Below are positions 50,666 to 59,046 of a stretch of DNA of 64,000 nt, piece by piece. The first letter of the stretch is position 1; each line of letters opens with the position of its first letter. The notes under the pieces are model-generated. The model was given only the letters and a program-made list of their open reading frames with translations, was not told the origin of the DNA and did no database searches. The position numbers and the translations under genes were made by a program. Origin of the DNA: Flavisphingomonas formosensis (lineage in GTDB: Bacteria; Pseudomonadota; Alphaproteobacteria; Sphingomonadales; Sphingomonadaceae); NCBI RefSeq assembly GCF_009755815.1, contig NZ_WRPK01000013.1:62001-126000 (forward strand). The letters run 5' to 3'.

Positions 50666-51676
50666 CACCAGTACCGTGCCGACGGTCGTGCGCTCGGACG
50701 CCCCGAGCCGGTTCTCGACGCCGCGCTCGCCCAGGCCGGGCGCGCCGAAGCCTCTGGCGCGCCGGCGATCTTGACCCTGATGCATCTCGCCAAGCGAATG
50801 GACGTCAGCCACACTTTCCTGCGCTCGGTAGTCGGGAGCAAGGAAGGCACCCATTATCGCGAATTCCATATCAGCAAGCGCGATGGCGGCGGCCGTCGCA
50901 TAGCGGTTCCTTCGCCCGAACTGATGGCGGTCCAGCGCTGGATCGTCCGTGAGATATTGCGCGATCGGCCGGTCCATCCCGCAAGCTTCGCCTATGCCCG
51001 TGGCAGCTCGATTTATGCCTGTGCGCGGCAGCATGCCGGCGCTGGCTGGCTACTTAAGCTCGACATTCACGACTTTTTCGAAAGTATCTCCGAGAAGTCG
51101 ATTTACAGGGTGTTCCGGGAGATCGGCTATGGGCGCCTGGTCGCTTTCGAGCTGGCGCGGCTTTGTACGCGGCCCTGGGTGGCGCCGCCGCGCGGCACCC
51201 GCGCCGCTCGCAGCGTCGCCAATGCGAGCCGCCGCGGTATTGAGTTCTATCGCCGCGATCTGACCGGTTATCTGCCACAAGGCGCCCCAACCAGCCCGAT
51301 GCTCTCCAATCTCGTCTTTCGCGTACTAGACGAGCGGTTGAGCCAGCTCGCTGCTCGCAACGGGCTCATCTATACGCGCTATTCGGACGACTTGACCTTC
51401 TCCGGTCCGGCAAGTGGCTTCAGCCGCGCCAATGCTGCAGCATTCATTGGCCAGGTGCGAGAACTGCTCGCGACACGGCGGTTCCGGCTACACGAGCGAA
51501 AGATCAACATCGTGCCGCCAGGTGGTCGCAAGGTGGTGCTCGGCCTCCTCGTCGATCGCTCGGTGCCGCGCCTGTCGCGCGAGCTACGCAATCGGCTCGA
51601 GGACCATGTTCGCTCCGCCATTCCGCCGGCCATGGTGGTCCGTATCGGACCACCGATATCGACTTTTTCCTCCTGA
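50648..51676 (+). CDS. retron-type reverse transcriptase, C-terminus probably truncated
   Basis: A 342-residue RT. HYREFHISKRDGGGRRIAVPS (69-89) is the RT entry motif. ACARQH (124-129) stands for the retron NAxxH. LKLDIHDFFESIS has the first catalytic Asp, LPQGAPTSPMLSNL is motif RT4, and YTRYSDDLTFSG (242-253) carries the YxDD pair. VLGLLVD (297-303) replaces the retron VTG element. After LEDHVR (about 322) the sequence becomes unlike RT thumbs and stops about 20 residues later, roughly 25-30 residues short. The change coincides with a palindrome and the next integrase element. Confidence 0.85.
   Translation: MISASPHQYRADGRALGRPEPVLDAALAQAGRAEASGAPAILTLMHLAKRMDVSHTFLRSVVGSKEGTHYREFHISKRDGGGRRIAVPSPELMAVQRWIVREILRDRPVHPASFAYARGSSIYACARQHAGAGWLLKLDIHDFFESISEKSIYRVFREIGYGRLVAFELARLCTRPWVAPPRGTRAARSVANASRRGIEFYRRDLTGYLPQGAPTSPMLSNLVFRVLDERLSQLAARNGLIYTRYSDDLTFSGPASGFSRANAAAFIGQVRELLATRRFRLHERKINIVPPGGRKVVLGLLVDRSVPRLSRELRNRLEDHVRSAIPPAMVVRIGPPISTFSS
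51634..51654 (+). terminator. hairpin overlapping the RT 3' end
   Basis: GGTGGTCCG-TAT-CGGACCACC, a perfect 9-bp stem, followed 8 nt later by TTTTT (51662-51666). It may terminate the retron-like operon. That a terminator lies inside the last codons supports loss of the original gene end. Confidence 0.45.
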
Positions 51677-51755
51677 TTACCGAAGCTTAGCAGACCGGTT
51701 CGGCCTCGGCCGTCCATGCCCGTCCATGCCCATCCGACGAATCGGAGGGGCCGAA

Positions 51756-51788
51756 ACGAGGTATCGGCGGTCAAAAAACGAGGTATCT
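51756..51788. repeat. ACGAGGTATC direct repeats upstream of integrase
   Basis: ACGAGGTATC at 51756-51765 and 51779-51788, period 23. The reverse complement GATACCTCGT resembles the GATACCYTCGT element in the three attachment-like repeats, so these are probably integrase arm or core sites. A second short tandem, GTCCATGCCC, lies at about 51710-51731. Confidence 0.5.
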
Positions 51789-51803
51789 CAGGAGACCGGG
51801 ACA

Positions 51804-53144
51804 ATGCTTACCGATGCAAAGGTCCGCAGCGCAAAACCGCGGCCGAAACCCTACAAGCTCGCCGACACCAATCGCCTGTTCCTTCTAGTCACCCCTTCGG
51901 GCGGAAAGCTCTGGCGCTGGAACTATGTCTACGATGGCAGGAACAAGACGATGGCGTTCGGCGCTTATCCGCTCGTCTCCCTGGCCGACGCCCGTGGCAA
52001 GCGCGATGACGCCTTCACCCTTCTGAGCGAGGGTCGCGATCCTTCAGTCGCCAGGAAGATGAAGATCGAGGCCAACCTCGAGGCGAGCCGGCAGACCTTC
52101 GAGAGGATCGCGCGCCAATGGCACGAGAATGCAAGGGCACAATGGGCCAAGGTCCACGCGGCGGACATCATCCGCAGCCTTGAGCGGGATGTCTTCCCGA
52201 CGATCGGTGACCTTCCGATCGCGCAGCTCACGCCGCCGCTCATTCTCGCGGTCCTGCGTGAGATCGAGGCGCGCGGAGCCGTCGAGACAGCCAAGCGCGT
52301 GCGCCAGCGCATCTCGGCGGTCTTCGTGTACGCCATTGCCCAGGGCATCTGCCAGACCGACCCGGCCGAGAAGCTGGGCAAGGTGCTCAAGCCGCTGCGC
52401 AAGGGCCGGCAGCCTGCGATCACCGACCTCGTTCCTCTGCGCAGGATGATCAACGCCGCGGAGGAGGATTATGCGCGGCCGATCACCCGCCTCGCGTTGC
52501 GAATGCTGGCATTAACGGCGGTCCGGCCGAGCGAGCTGCGCGGGGCGCGCTGGGAGGAGTTCGAGGACCTGAACGGCAAGCTCCCGCTGTGGCGTATCCC
52601 GGCCTGGCGGATGAAAGGAGACCTCGAGCGCAAGGAAGAGCTGAACGGCGATCATCTCGTGCCGCTGACGTCGCAGGCGTTGGCGGTGCTCAGGGCGCTC
52701 TGGCCGCTGACTGGGCAAGGCGAACTGCTGTTCCCAAGCAACCGGCACCCTCATCGCCCGATGAGCGAGAACGCGATCGGGTATCTGCTCAACCGCGCCG
52801 GCTACCACGGCCACCACGTACCGCATGGCTTTCGGGCCGCCTTCTCGACGATCATGAACGAATGGGCGGAACGCGAGGGCAAGGAGCATGACCGTCAAGT
52901 CATCGACCTGATGCTCGCCCACGTTCCGACCGAGAAGGTCGAAGGGGCCTATAACCGGGCGGCCTACATGCCCCGTCGCCGCGAATTGGCGACGGTCTGG
53001 GCCGGCCTGCTGTGCGACGGCCTGCCGGAACCGTCCGTGCTTACGCAACGCCCGACGAAAGTCGTGGGGGATCGGTCGCGGCGTCAATACCCCGATCAGC
53101 CGGGGGACGACTTCAGGTTTCCAAGATGGCGACAAGCAGCCTGA
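51804..53144 (+). CDS. P4-type tyrosine recombinase/integrase
   Basis: A 446-residue integrase. Residues 1-90 are the arm-binding DUF4102 domain (LTDAKVRSAKPRPKPYKLAD, AFGAYPLVSLADAR). A core-binding SAM-like domain follows (about 100-190). The catalytic domain has the first Arg in LTAVRPSELRGARWEE, HxxR in VPHGFRAAFSTIMNEW, and LMLAHVPTEKVEGAYNRAAY with the second His and the Tyr. GGAG precedes ATG 51804. It defines the start of the right-hand element. The fragment at 1-348 is from a related integrase, so two elements of one family are adjacent. Confidence 0.96.
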   Translation: MLTDAKVRSAKPRPKPYKLADTNRLFLLVTPSGGKLWRWNYVYDGRNKTMAFGAYPLVSLADARGKRDDAFTLLSEGRDPSVARKMKIEANLEASRQTFERIARQWHENARAQWAKVHAADIIRSLERDVFPTIGDLPIAQLTPPLILAVLREIEARGAVETAKRVRQRISAVFVYAIAQGICQTDPAEKLGKVLKPLRKGRQPAITDLVPLRRMINAAEEDYARPITRLALRMLALTAVRPSELRGARWEEFEDLNGKLPLWRIPAWRMKGDLERKEELNGDHLVPLTSQALAVLRALWPLTGQGELLFPSNRHPHRPMSENAIGYLLNRAGYHGHHVPHGFRAAFSTIMNEWAEREGKEHDRQVIDLMLAHVPTEKVEGAYNRAAYMPRRRELATVWAGLLCDGLPEPSVLTQRPTKVVGDRSRRQYPDQPGDDFRFPRWRQAA

Positions 53145-53226
53145 GCGAGGCGCGGCGGCGATCGTCGCCGCGCCGTTCGGGAACCCGAAGATTCCTCGCG
53201 GATTCTATGCGCCAAGGAGAGCTGAA

Positions 53227-53409
53227 ATGGCGGACAACAAATCGAAGCGAGGTGCATCCGATCGGCGCCAGGTCGCCGGCGGCGAAGGCTATGAGGTCAA
53301 CTATTTCGCGCGGAAGCACGGGATCACCAAAGACCAGGCCGAAGGGCTGATCAAACGGATCGGCAATGATCGCGAAAAGCTCAACGCCGCAGCGGCGAAG
53401 CTGAGATAG
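53227..53409 (+). CDS. DUF3606 small protein
   Basis: A 60-residue basic protein with the DUF3606 signature: NYFARKHGITKDQAEGLIKRIGNDREKL, read here as two adjacent motifs. AAGGAG lies before the ATG. The family occurs widely in alphaproteobacteria, often next to DNA-repair or stress genes, with no known function; the helix pair resembles a DNA-binding or scaffold motif. It lies 97 bp before ligD. Confidence 0.88.
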   Translation: MADNKSKRGASDRRQVAGGEGYEVNYFARKHGITKDQAEGLIKRIGNDREKLNAAAAKLR

Positions 53410-53506
53410 GCCGGACTGCCAAGCAACTGCCCGCCCGGACCACCGCTGGGGGAACGACTCTCCTCGGACGGGAGTCTATTCGGAATGAGGCAGGACGTCT
53501 GACCCC

Positions 53507-55399
53507 GTGGCGCGCACCGCCACCAGCAGCAGGGCTCCCGGCGCTGGCAAGAAGCCCGTGCGCGGGTCGCGCGCCGCCGCGTTGAAGCCACCACCGTTCC
53601 GCGCCGTTCAGCTTGCCACGCTCGTCGACACCGTGCCGACGGGGTCGCGGTGGCTGCATGAAATGAAGTATGACGGCTACCGCCTCCTCGTTGCCGTCGG
53701 CGGTGGTCAGGCAAGGGCGTATACCCGGTCGGGTCTCGACTGGTCGGACAAGTTCACGGCGATCATCAAAGCTGCCGCGAAACTGGATGTGGGTTCGGCT
53801 CTCCTCGACGGCGAGGCGGTGGTGCTCGACGCGGATGGCCGGTCCAGTTTCCAGGCGCTGCAAGGCGCGCTCAAGGGCGCGCCGGCCACGATCGACTATT
53901 ACGCGTTCGATCTGCTCGAACTGGACGGCGATGATCTCACCGGCCTCCCGTTGACCGAGCGAAAGGCTAAGCTGCGCGAGCTATTGCCGGAGGGCGATCC
54001 GCGCATCCGATATTCGGAGCACATCATCGGCAATGGCGAGAAGCTGCTTCACAGCTTCTGCGAGGCCGGGCTCGAAGGCGTCATATCGAAGCTGGCCAGC
54101 GCCAAATATGTCGGATCGCGCTCGGGCAGCTGGGTCAAGACCAAGTGCATCAAACGCCAGGAGTTCGTCATCGTCGGCTGGACGCCTTCGGAGAAGTCAC
54201 GGTCGTTTCGCTCGCTCATCCTCGGCGTGCATGACCAAGGCGAGCTTCGTTATGCGGGCAAGGTGGGCACCGGCTTCAATACCGATGAGCTTTTCCGCCT
54301 CGTGGAGGTCATGCAGCCGTTCGAGCAGTCCGCGCCGACGGTCAAGGCGCCCCGGGGCGAGGTTCGCGGTGCGCATTGGTTGAAGCCCAAGCTCGTCGCC
54401 GAGATCGCCTATACCGAGATGACGAACGAGGGCACGCTACGTCACCCCAGCTATCTTGGCCTCCGCGAGGACAAGAAGCCGGAAGCCGTGGTGCTCGAGA
54501 CAGAGGCGCCGGTCGCCGAGATCGCCGTCCCGGCCCAGAGCAAGGTCAAGATCAGTAATCGTGATCGGGTCATCGATCCGGATTCGGGGATCACCAAGGG
54601 CCAGCTCGCGGACCATTATGCAACGGTCGCTCCGATCATGCTGCCGTGGGTCGGTTCGCGGCCGATCAGCCTGGTCCGGTGTCCGCAGGGCCGGGCGAAG
54701 AAATGCTTCTTCCAGAAGCATGACGCCGGCAGCTTCGGCGACACGGTCAAGCATGTCGGTATCACCGAGAAGGACGGTCACGAGGAGCCTTACCTTTACA
54801 TCGACACCGCCGACGGCCTGCTGACCTGCGTCCAAATGGGCTCCATCGAGTTCCACGGCTGGGGCGCCAGGATCGAGGATGTCGAGAAAGCCGATCGACT
54901 GGTCTTCGATCTCGATCCGGACGAGGGACTGGATTTCGAGGCGGTGCGCAAGGCGGCCTTCCACTTCCGCGAGATCCTTCAGCAGATCGGGCTCGAGACC
55001 TTTCCCATGGTGACAGGCGGCAAGGGAATCCACGTCATCGCCCCCCTCGTGCCCAAGGCCGAGTGGCCGGAGGTGAAGGATTTCGCGCATCGTCTCGCCC
55101 AGGCCGTCGCCCAGAGCGATCCTGAGAACTTCACCGCCGCGCTGCCCAAGGCACAGCGCAAGGGCCGCATCTTCGTCGATTATCTGCGCAACCAGCGCGG
55201 CGCGACGGCCGTCATGCCCTACAGCGTGCGCGCGCGTTCCGGCGCGCCAGTCGCCGCACCGATCAGCTGGAAGGAGATGGAGACGATCGACACGCCCACC
55301 CACTGGCATGTCGGCGACGCTGCCGAGCTGGTGAAGCGCGCGGCCTCCAAGGCGCTCTCCGGCTGGGGCCGCGCCGACCAGGTTCTTCCTGATCTATGA
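53507..55399 (+). CDS. ligD: NHEJ DNA ligase LigD, ligase and polymerase domains only
   Basis: A 630-residue LigD starting at GTG 53507. The ATP-dependent ligase domain (about 25-310) has the nucleotidyl Lys motif EMKYDGYRL, LDGEAVVLD, GLEGVISKLAS and SWVKTKCIKRQEFV. The primase-polymerase domain (about 340-620) has CFFQKHDAGSF, LVFDLDPDEGLDF (catalytic Asp pair) and MVTGGKGIHVIAPL. The N-terminal 3'-phosphoesterase domain present in many alphaproteobacterial LigDs (about 830-850 residues in total) is absent. No Ku gene is in the window. The stop overlaps the exonuclease III start (ATGA). Confidence 0.94.
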   Translation: MARTATSSRAPGAGKKPVRGSRAAALKPPPFRAVQLATLVDTVPTGSRWLHEMKYDGYRLLVAVGGGQARAYTRSGLDWSDKFTAIIKAAAKLDVGSALLDGEAVVLDADGRSSFQALQGALKGAPATIDYYAFDLLELDGDDLTGLPLTERKAKLRELLPEGDPRIRYSEHIIGNGEKLLHSFCEAGLEGVISKLASAKYVGSRSGSWVKTKCIKRQEFVIVGWTPSEKSRSFRSLILGVHDQGELRYAGKVGTGFNTDELFRLVEVMQPFEQSAPTVKAPRGEVRGAHWLKPKLVAEIAYTEMTNEGTLRHPSYLGLREDKKPEAVVLETEAPVAEIAVPAQSKVKISNRDRVIDPDSGITKGQLADHYATVAPIMLPWVGSRPISLVRCPQGRAKKCFFQKHDAGSFGDTVKHVGITEKDGHEEPYLYIDTADGLLTCVQMGSIEFHGWGARIEDVEKADRLVFDLDPDEGLDFEAVRKAAFHFREILQQIGLETFPMVTGGKGIHVIAPLVPKAEWPEVKDFAHRLAQAVAQSDPENFTAALPKAQRKGRIFVDYLRNQRGATAVMPYSVRARSGAPVAAPISWKEMETIDTPTHWHVGDAAELVKRAASKALSGWGRADQVLPDL

Positions 55400-56223
55400 A
55401 GGTCGCCACCTACAACGTGAACGGCGTCAACGGGCGCCTGCCCGTGCTTCTGCGCTGGCTCGAGGAAGACCAGCCCGACATCGTCTGCCTTCAGGAGCTG
55501 AAGGCGCCGCAGGAGAAATTCCCGGAGAAGGCGATCCGCGACATCGGCTATAATGCGATCTGGCATGGCCAGAAGAGCTGGAACGGCGTCGCCATCCTGA
55601 GTCGGGTCGGCGAGATCCACGAGACGCGCCGGGGCCTGCCCGGTGACCCCGATGACAGCCACAGCCGCTACATCGAGGCGGCGGTCAACGGAATCCTGAT
55701 CGGCGGCCTCTATCTGCCGAACGGCAATCCGCGTCCTGGTCCGAAGTTCGATTACAAGTTGAGATGGTTCGATCGTCTGATCGAGCATGCCGCGGGGCTG
55801 CTCGAGTCGGGCGCGCCGGTCATGCTCGCGGGCGACTTCAACGTCATGCCGACCGATCTGGACGTCTACAAACCGGAGCGCTGGCTCGACGACGCGTTAT
55901 TCGCGCCAGAGGTGAGGGCCGCCTATTTCCGGCTGCTCGAACAAGGGTGGACCGACGCATTGCGGACGATCCATCCAGGTGAGGTCATCTACACGTTCTT
56001 CGACTATTTCCGGAACGCTTATGCCCGCAACGCCGGTCTTCGCATCGATCATCTGCTGCTGAGCCCCGCGCTGGCGGACCGCCTGGTCGATGCGCAGGTC
56101 GACCGGCACGTACGGGGTTGGGAGAAGACCAGCGACCACGCGCCGGTATGGGTCGAATTGGCCGGCAAACCGAAGCGTCGCCGCAAGCCCGCGGCGACAA
56201 GCGCTGGGCGTCCGCAACCATGA
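55396..56223 (+). CDS. xth: exodeoxyribonuclease III
   Basis: A 275-residue EEP-fold nuclease. It has ATYNVNGVNGRLPVLLRWL, the metal-binding Glu in IVCLQELKAPQEKFP, LYLPNGNPRPGPKFDYKL, LAGDFNVMPTDLDV (Asp/Asn pair), LRIDHLLLSP and the catalytic KTSDHAPVW. It cleaves abasic sites and trims 3' ends. Translational coupling to ligD (ATGA) suggests it prepares ends for ligation, and could replace the missing phosphoesterase activity of LigD; this is inference. Confidence 0.95.
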   Translation: MKVATYNVNGVNGRLPVLLRWLEEDQPDIVCLQELKAPQEKFPEKAIRDIGYNAIWHGQKSWNGVAILSRVGEIHETRRGLPGDPDDSHSRYIEAAVNGILIGGLYLPNGNPRPGPKFDYKLRWFDRLIEHAAGLLESGAPVMLAGDFNVMPTDLDVYKPERWLDDALFAPEVRAAYFRLLEQGWTDALRTIHPGEVIYTFFDYFRNAYARNAGLRIDHLLLSPALADRLVDAQVDRHVRGWEKTSDHAPVWVELAGKPKRRRKPAATSAGRPQP

Positions 56224-56308
56224 GGGAGCGCGTCATCCTCGCGAAGCGCGTCGATATTCCGAAGCTGGCGTCGGTGTAACGGGTGGGCCCGCCGACAAGC
56301 GACCTATT

Positions 56309-57139
56309 TCACAGCATCTCCAACGCGCGACGTCGGTCGGGGCGAGGAAACGCCCTTTCCAGCATAGCCACATCCTCATCGTCCAGCGTGAGGTCGGCTG
56401 CCCGCCGGTTCTCCTCGACGTGCGTCGCGGAGCCGGCCTTGGGGATCGCCATCACCCCCGGCCGACGAAGCACCCAAGCAAGCGCGAGCTGTGCTGGTGT
56501 CACGCCCTTGCGGCTTGCAAGAGCGGCAAGCTCTCGATGCGCGAGCAGCCGGCCCTGTTCGACCGGACTATATGCCATGACAGGAATGCCGCGCTCGGCC
56601 AGCCAAGGCATGAGGTCGAGTTCGGGCCCCCGACGCGTCAGATTGTAGAGAATCTGATCGGTAGCGCAGGCTCCCCCGCCGGCCTCCAGCAGCTCCTCCA
56701 TATCCTCGGTGTCGAGATTGCTCACCCCCCAGCGCAGGATCTTGCCGGCTTCCACCAGCCGTTCCATGGCCTCGACCGTCTCTCGCAGCGGCACGCCGCC
56801 GCGCCAATGAAGCAGATACAGATCGAGCCGGTCTGTGCCGAGCCGCCCCAGGCTCGCTTCGCAGGCGCGCGGCAACCGATCGCGCGAGGCATTCTGCGGG
56901 TAAGCCTTGCTGACAAGGAATATGTCGTCGCGGCGTCCCTGGATCGCTTCGCCAACCAGACGCTCGGACTCGCCATTGCCGTACATCTCGGCGGTATCGA
57001 TGAGCGTTAGGCCAAGCTCGATACCTGCGCGAAGCGCGGCGATCTCCTGTTCCCTTCGTGAAGGATTCTCGCCCATCATCCAGGTCCCCTGGCCGAGCGC
57101 AGGAACGAGGGTGCCGTCCGGCAGGGATATTCTTCGCAT
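56309..57139 (-). CDS. aldo/keto reductase
   Basis: A 276-residue TIM-barrel reductase. It has LGQGTWMMGENPSR, the catalytic Asp/Tyr in LTLIDTAEMYGNGESE, Lys in FLVSKAYPQNAS, His in DLYLLHWRGGVPL, WGVSNLDTEDMEELL and the NADPH-binding IPKAGSATHVEENRRA. GGAGGGA precedes ATG 57139. It is the last gene of the leftward SRAP-SNase-AlkB-DksA-AKR set and may reduce aldehydes produced by oxidative or alkylation damage. Confidence 0.93.
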   Translation of the reverse strand: MRRISLPDGTLVPALGQGTWMMGENPSRREQEIAALRAGIELGLTLIDTAEMYGNGESERLVGEAIQGRRDDIFLVSKAYPQNASRDRLPRACEASLGRLGTDRLDLYLLHWRGGVPLRETVEAMERLVEAGKILRWGVSNLDTEDMEELLEAGGGACATDQILYNLTRRGPELDLMPWLAERGIPVMAYSPVEQGRLLAHRELAALASRKGVTPAQLALAWVLRRPGVMAIPKAGSATHVEENRRAADLTLDDEDVAMLERAFPRPDRRRALEML

Positions 57140-57158
57140 CAGGCTTTCCCTCCTGCGC

Positions 57159-57422
57159 TCACCGCAGCTGACTGTCCTTGCTGCCGCGCCGGTTGATGCC
57201 GGATAAAGCCGGCCGCTTGTCCCTTTCGGATTGGCAGCCGACGCAGGTGCGGACTCCGGGCAACGCTGCGCGGCGTCTCTCGGGGATCTCTTCGCCACAG
57301 ACGTCGCATTCTTCGGCACTCTCGCCCGAAGGCATGCGCGCCCGGGCTGCAAGGACGGCATCGCTCACCGTGTCGTCGATCTGATCCTGTACCGCGCCGT
57401 CGCGGGCCCAACCGTTTGCCAT
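57159..57422 (-). CDS. DksA/TraR-family C4 zinc-finger protein
   Basis: An 87-residue protein with the DksA/TraR zinc finger: ECDVCGEEIPERRRAALPGV then TCVGCQ, with all four Cys present. The N-terminal helix is short, so it resembles TraR-like short members that bind RNA polymerase directly. It may adjust transcription during the damage response. It lies 19 bp upstream of the aldo/keto reductase gene. Confidence 0.9.
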   Translation of the reverse strand: MANGWARDGAVQDQIDDTVSDAVLAARARMPSGESAEECDVCGEEIPERRRAALPGVRTCVGCQSERDKRPALSGINRRGSKDSQLR

Positions 57423-57508
57423 GACTGCAATATAGGAATTGCGGACAGCATTTCACGCCGTGCCGCGGCGTGCAGGTGCAACCGCATCGCAGGGCCGTGG
57501 CGTGCTAT

Positions 57509-58069
57509 TCAGACCCGCCCCGCGAGCGACCGGAACGTGATGGACCACCGCGTCGCGTCCATCTCGGAGATGCTGTGTTCCCAGTCGTGCCGAACTTCGC
57601 CGCTCAGATGATAGATGGCTCGCGGCGCGAGCGGTGCGGTAGCACGTTCGAACTTCCCGCCGGAGCGCCGGCGAAAACGCATGGTCGCGGGAGCTCCGAG
57701 TGACAGGCCGACGACATGCTCGAACACCGGCCGATCCTTGTGCCAGCCGATGCCGGCACCGGGGTCGTACCGGATGACGAGCGCCTGGACGAGATCGGCC
57801 GCATCGAGCCCGGCGAAGCGGGCGGCGCGCTCCCTGATCGTCCCAAGCCACGTCGGAATCGGGTCGGCAGGCGCAAACCGCCCCGTCTCGAAGTCATAGC
57901 TCCAGCCGAACGAGCGGGTCAGCCGCTTGCCGGTCCATTGCTGGAATTTGAAAGGGCTGAGACCGGCCTCGTCGATATGTTCGATCAGTGCAGCCTCGTC
58001 CGCCGGTGAGACGAACGCCTCGGCTGAGGCGAGACCCGGCAGGGTCGCCGTACCAAACAGGTCGAGCAT
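57509..58069 (-). CDS. alkB: AlkB-type 2-oxoglutarate dioxygenase
   Basis: A 186-residue enzyme. Fe ligands are in GAGIGWHKDRPVFEHVVGLS (HxD) and in VRHDWEHSIS (His). The 2-oxoglutarate Arg is in ATRWSITFRSL. It oxidatively removes alkyl groups from DNA or RNA bases. ATG 58069 is chosen, 5 bp after the SNase-like stop; ATG 58087, overlapping that gene, is possible. The gene is in the set controlled by the LexA-type box at 59047. Confidence 0.9.
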   Translation of the reverse strand: MLDLFGTATLPGLASAEAFVSPADEAALIEHIDEAGLSPFKFQQWTGKRLTRSFGWSYDFETGRFAPADPIPTWLGTIRERAARFAGLDAADLVQALVIRYDPGAGIGWHKDRPVFEHVVGLSLGAPATMRFRRRSGGKFERATAPLAPRAIYHLSGEVRHDWEHSISEMDATRWSITFRSLAGRV

Positions 58070-58074
58070 CGCGT

Positions 58075-58494
58075 TCACGGGTTCCATCCCCGACCGCCCT
58101 CGACGCCGCCTTCAGCGCGGAGCAGCGAACCGAGTGGGCGTCCGCGCAGCGTGCAGGAGCCGATCACGCGATCGTAGCTCCGCCGTCCGGCGCGGCAACG
58201 GATAGCCTTGCCGAGCACTAGCTGTTCGAGCCGGTGCTTGGCTTCGAGGCCGCCTCGCTCATGCAGCTCGGGGGCGTAGAAATCCGCGAGCCGCACCTCG
58301 ATCCAGCGATCGGGACGGCCAGCCGGTCCGACGCACAGACCATCACCGTCGCCGACGTAGCGGACGACCCCTTCGAAGCTCGTGTTCCTGACCGGAAGCG
58401 GGCCTTTGCATGGGTCAGCGAGCGCCGGCGCCGCCCACAGGCAGCAGGGCAGCAGAACCAGCACGGGGCGCATTGCGAGGTGAAGTCGAGACAT
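58075..58494 (-). CDS. secreted staphylococcal-nuclease-like protein
   Basis: A 139-residue protein from ATG 58494 with a signal peptide (MRPVLVLLPCCLWAAPALA). The mature part has the SNase strand order: FEGVVRYVGDGDGLCVG, WIEVRLADFYAPEL, EAKHRLEQLVLGKAIRC, YDRVIGSCTL. The catalytic Arg/Glu of active nucleases appear in LADFYAPELHE only partly (Arg before LADF is present), so activity is uncertain. Its place between SRAP-like and AlkB genes is notable for an exported protein. Confidence 0.82.
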   Translation of the reverse strand: MSRLHLAMRPVLVLLPCCLWAAPALADPCKGPLPVRNTSFEGVVRYVGDGDGLCVGPAGRPDRWIEVRLADFYAPELHERGGLEAKHRLEQLVLGKAIRCRAGRRSYDRVIGSCTLRGRPLGSLLRAEGGVEGGRGWNP

Positions 58495-58511
58495 GGGGCC
58501 GCGCAAAGCTC

Positions 58512-59039
58512 TTAAAGTGCGAGGGCCTGCTGCACCGGGCGCCTTGAGCCCGAAGTGATTTCCTCGACGATGAAAGTCCGCGCCGGTGGCGTCTGGAGCA
58601 GATCGGCCTCCGGCACTTGTGCGTCGAGCCACTGCATGACCTGGCGCCTCTGGATGATGGCACCGTGTCGCTCCTGATAGCGCGCGACTTCGGGATTGGC
58701 GGCGACCGTGATGACGCGATAGCAGAGTGGCCAGTCGGCCATCGCCGGCTCCCAGACCCCGGCGAGATAGAAGTGATTGCCGCCGTCGAGCGTCACCCGA
58801 TAGCGCTTATCGCCGACTGTCATGTGGAATTCGCTCGCCGGGATCAGGCAGCGATGGCTCGGAAAGGTCTGCCCCTCGGCGCGTGCGAAGCGATAGGTGA
58901 CCCCGGCGCTGAACCGCGGATCGGAACCCCAGGTCGCCTCCACCATTTCGATTTCGCTGGCATCGTCCGGGTTTCGTCGGATGATGGCGCGTCGGCTCCC
59001 GAGCGGAGCTTCAGAATCGAAGGGGGTTGGCGACTCCAT
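58512..59039 (-). CDS. SRAP-family protein lacking the N-terminal Cys
   Basis: A 175-residue SRAP (YedK/HMCES-like) protein. Conserved parts are RRAIIRRNPDDASEIEMVEATWG, SHRCLIPASEFHMTV with the Glu, FYLAGVWEPAMADWP and ARYQERHGAIIQ with the His. Canonical SRAPs begin Met-Cys, and that Cys2 cross-links abasic sites. Here the chain begins MESPTPFDSEAPLG and no Cys start is available in frame nearby, so the cross-linking residue is missing. It is divergent from a canonical SRAP, with a LexA-type box between. Confidence 0.88.
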   Translation of the reverse strand: MESPTPFDSEAPLGSRRAIIRRNPDDASEIEMVEATWGSDPRFSAGVTYRFARAEGQTFPSHRCLIPASEFHMTVGDKRYRVTLDGGNHFYLAGVWEPAMADWPLCYRVITVAANPEVARYQERHGAIIQRRQVMQWLDAQVPEADLLQTPPARTFIVEEITSGSRRPVQQALAL

Positions 59040-59046
59040 ATCGAAG

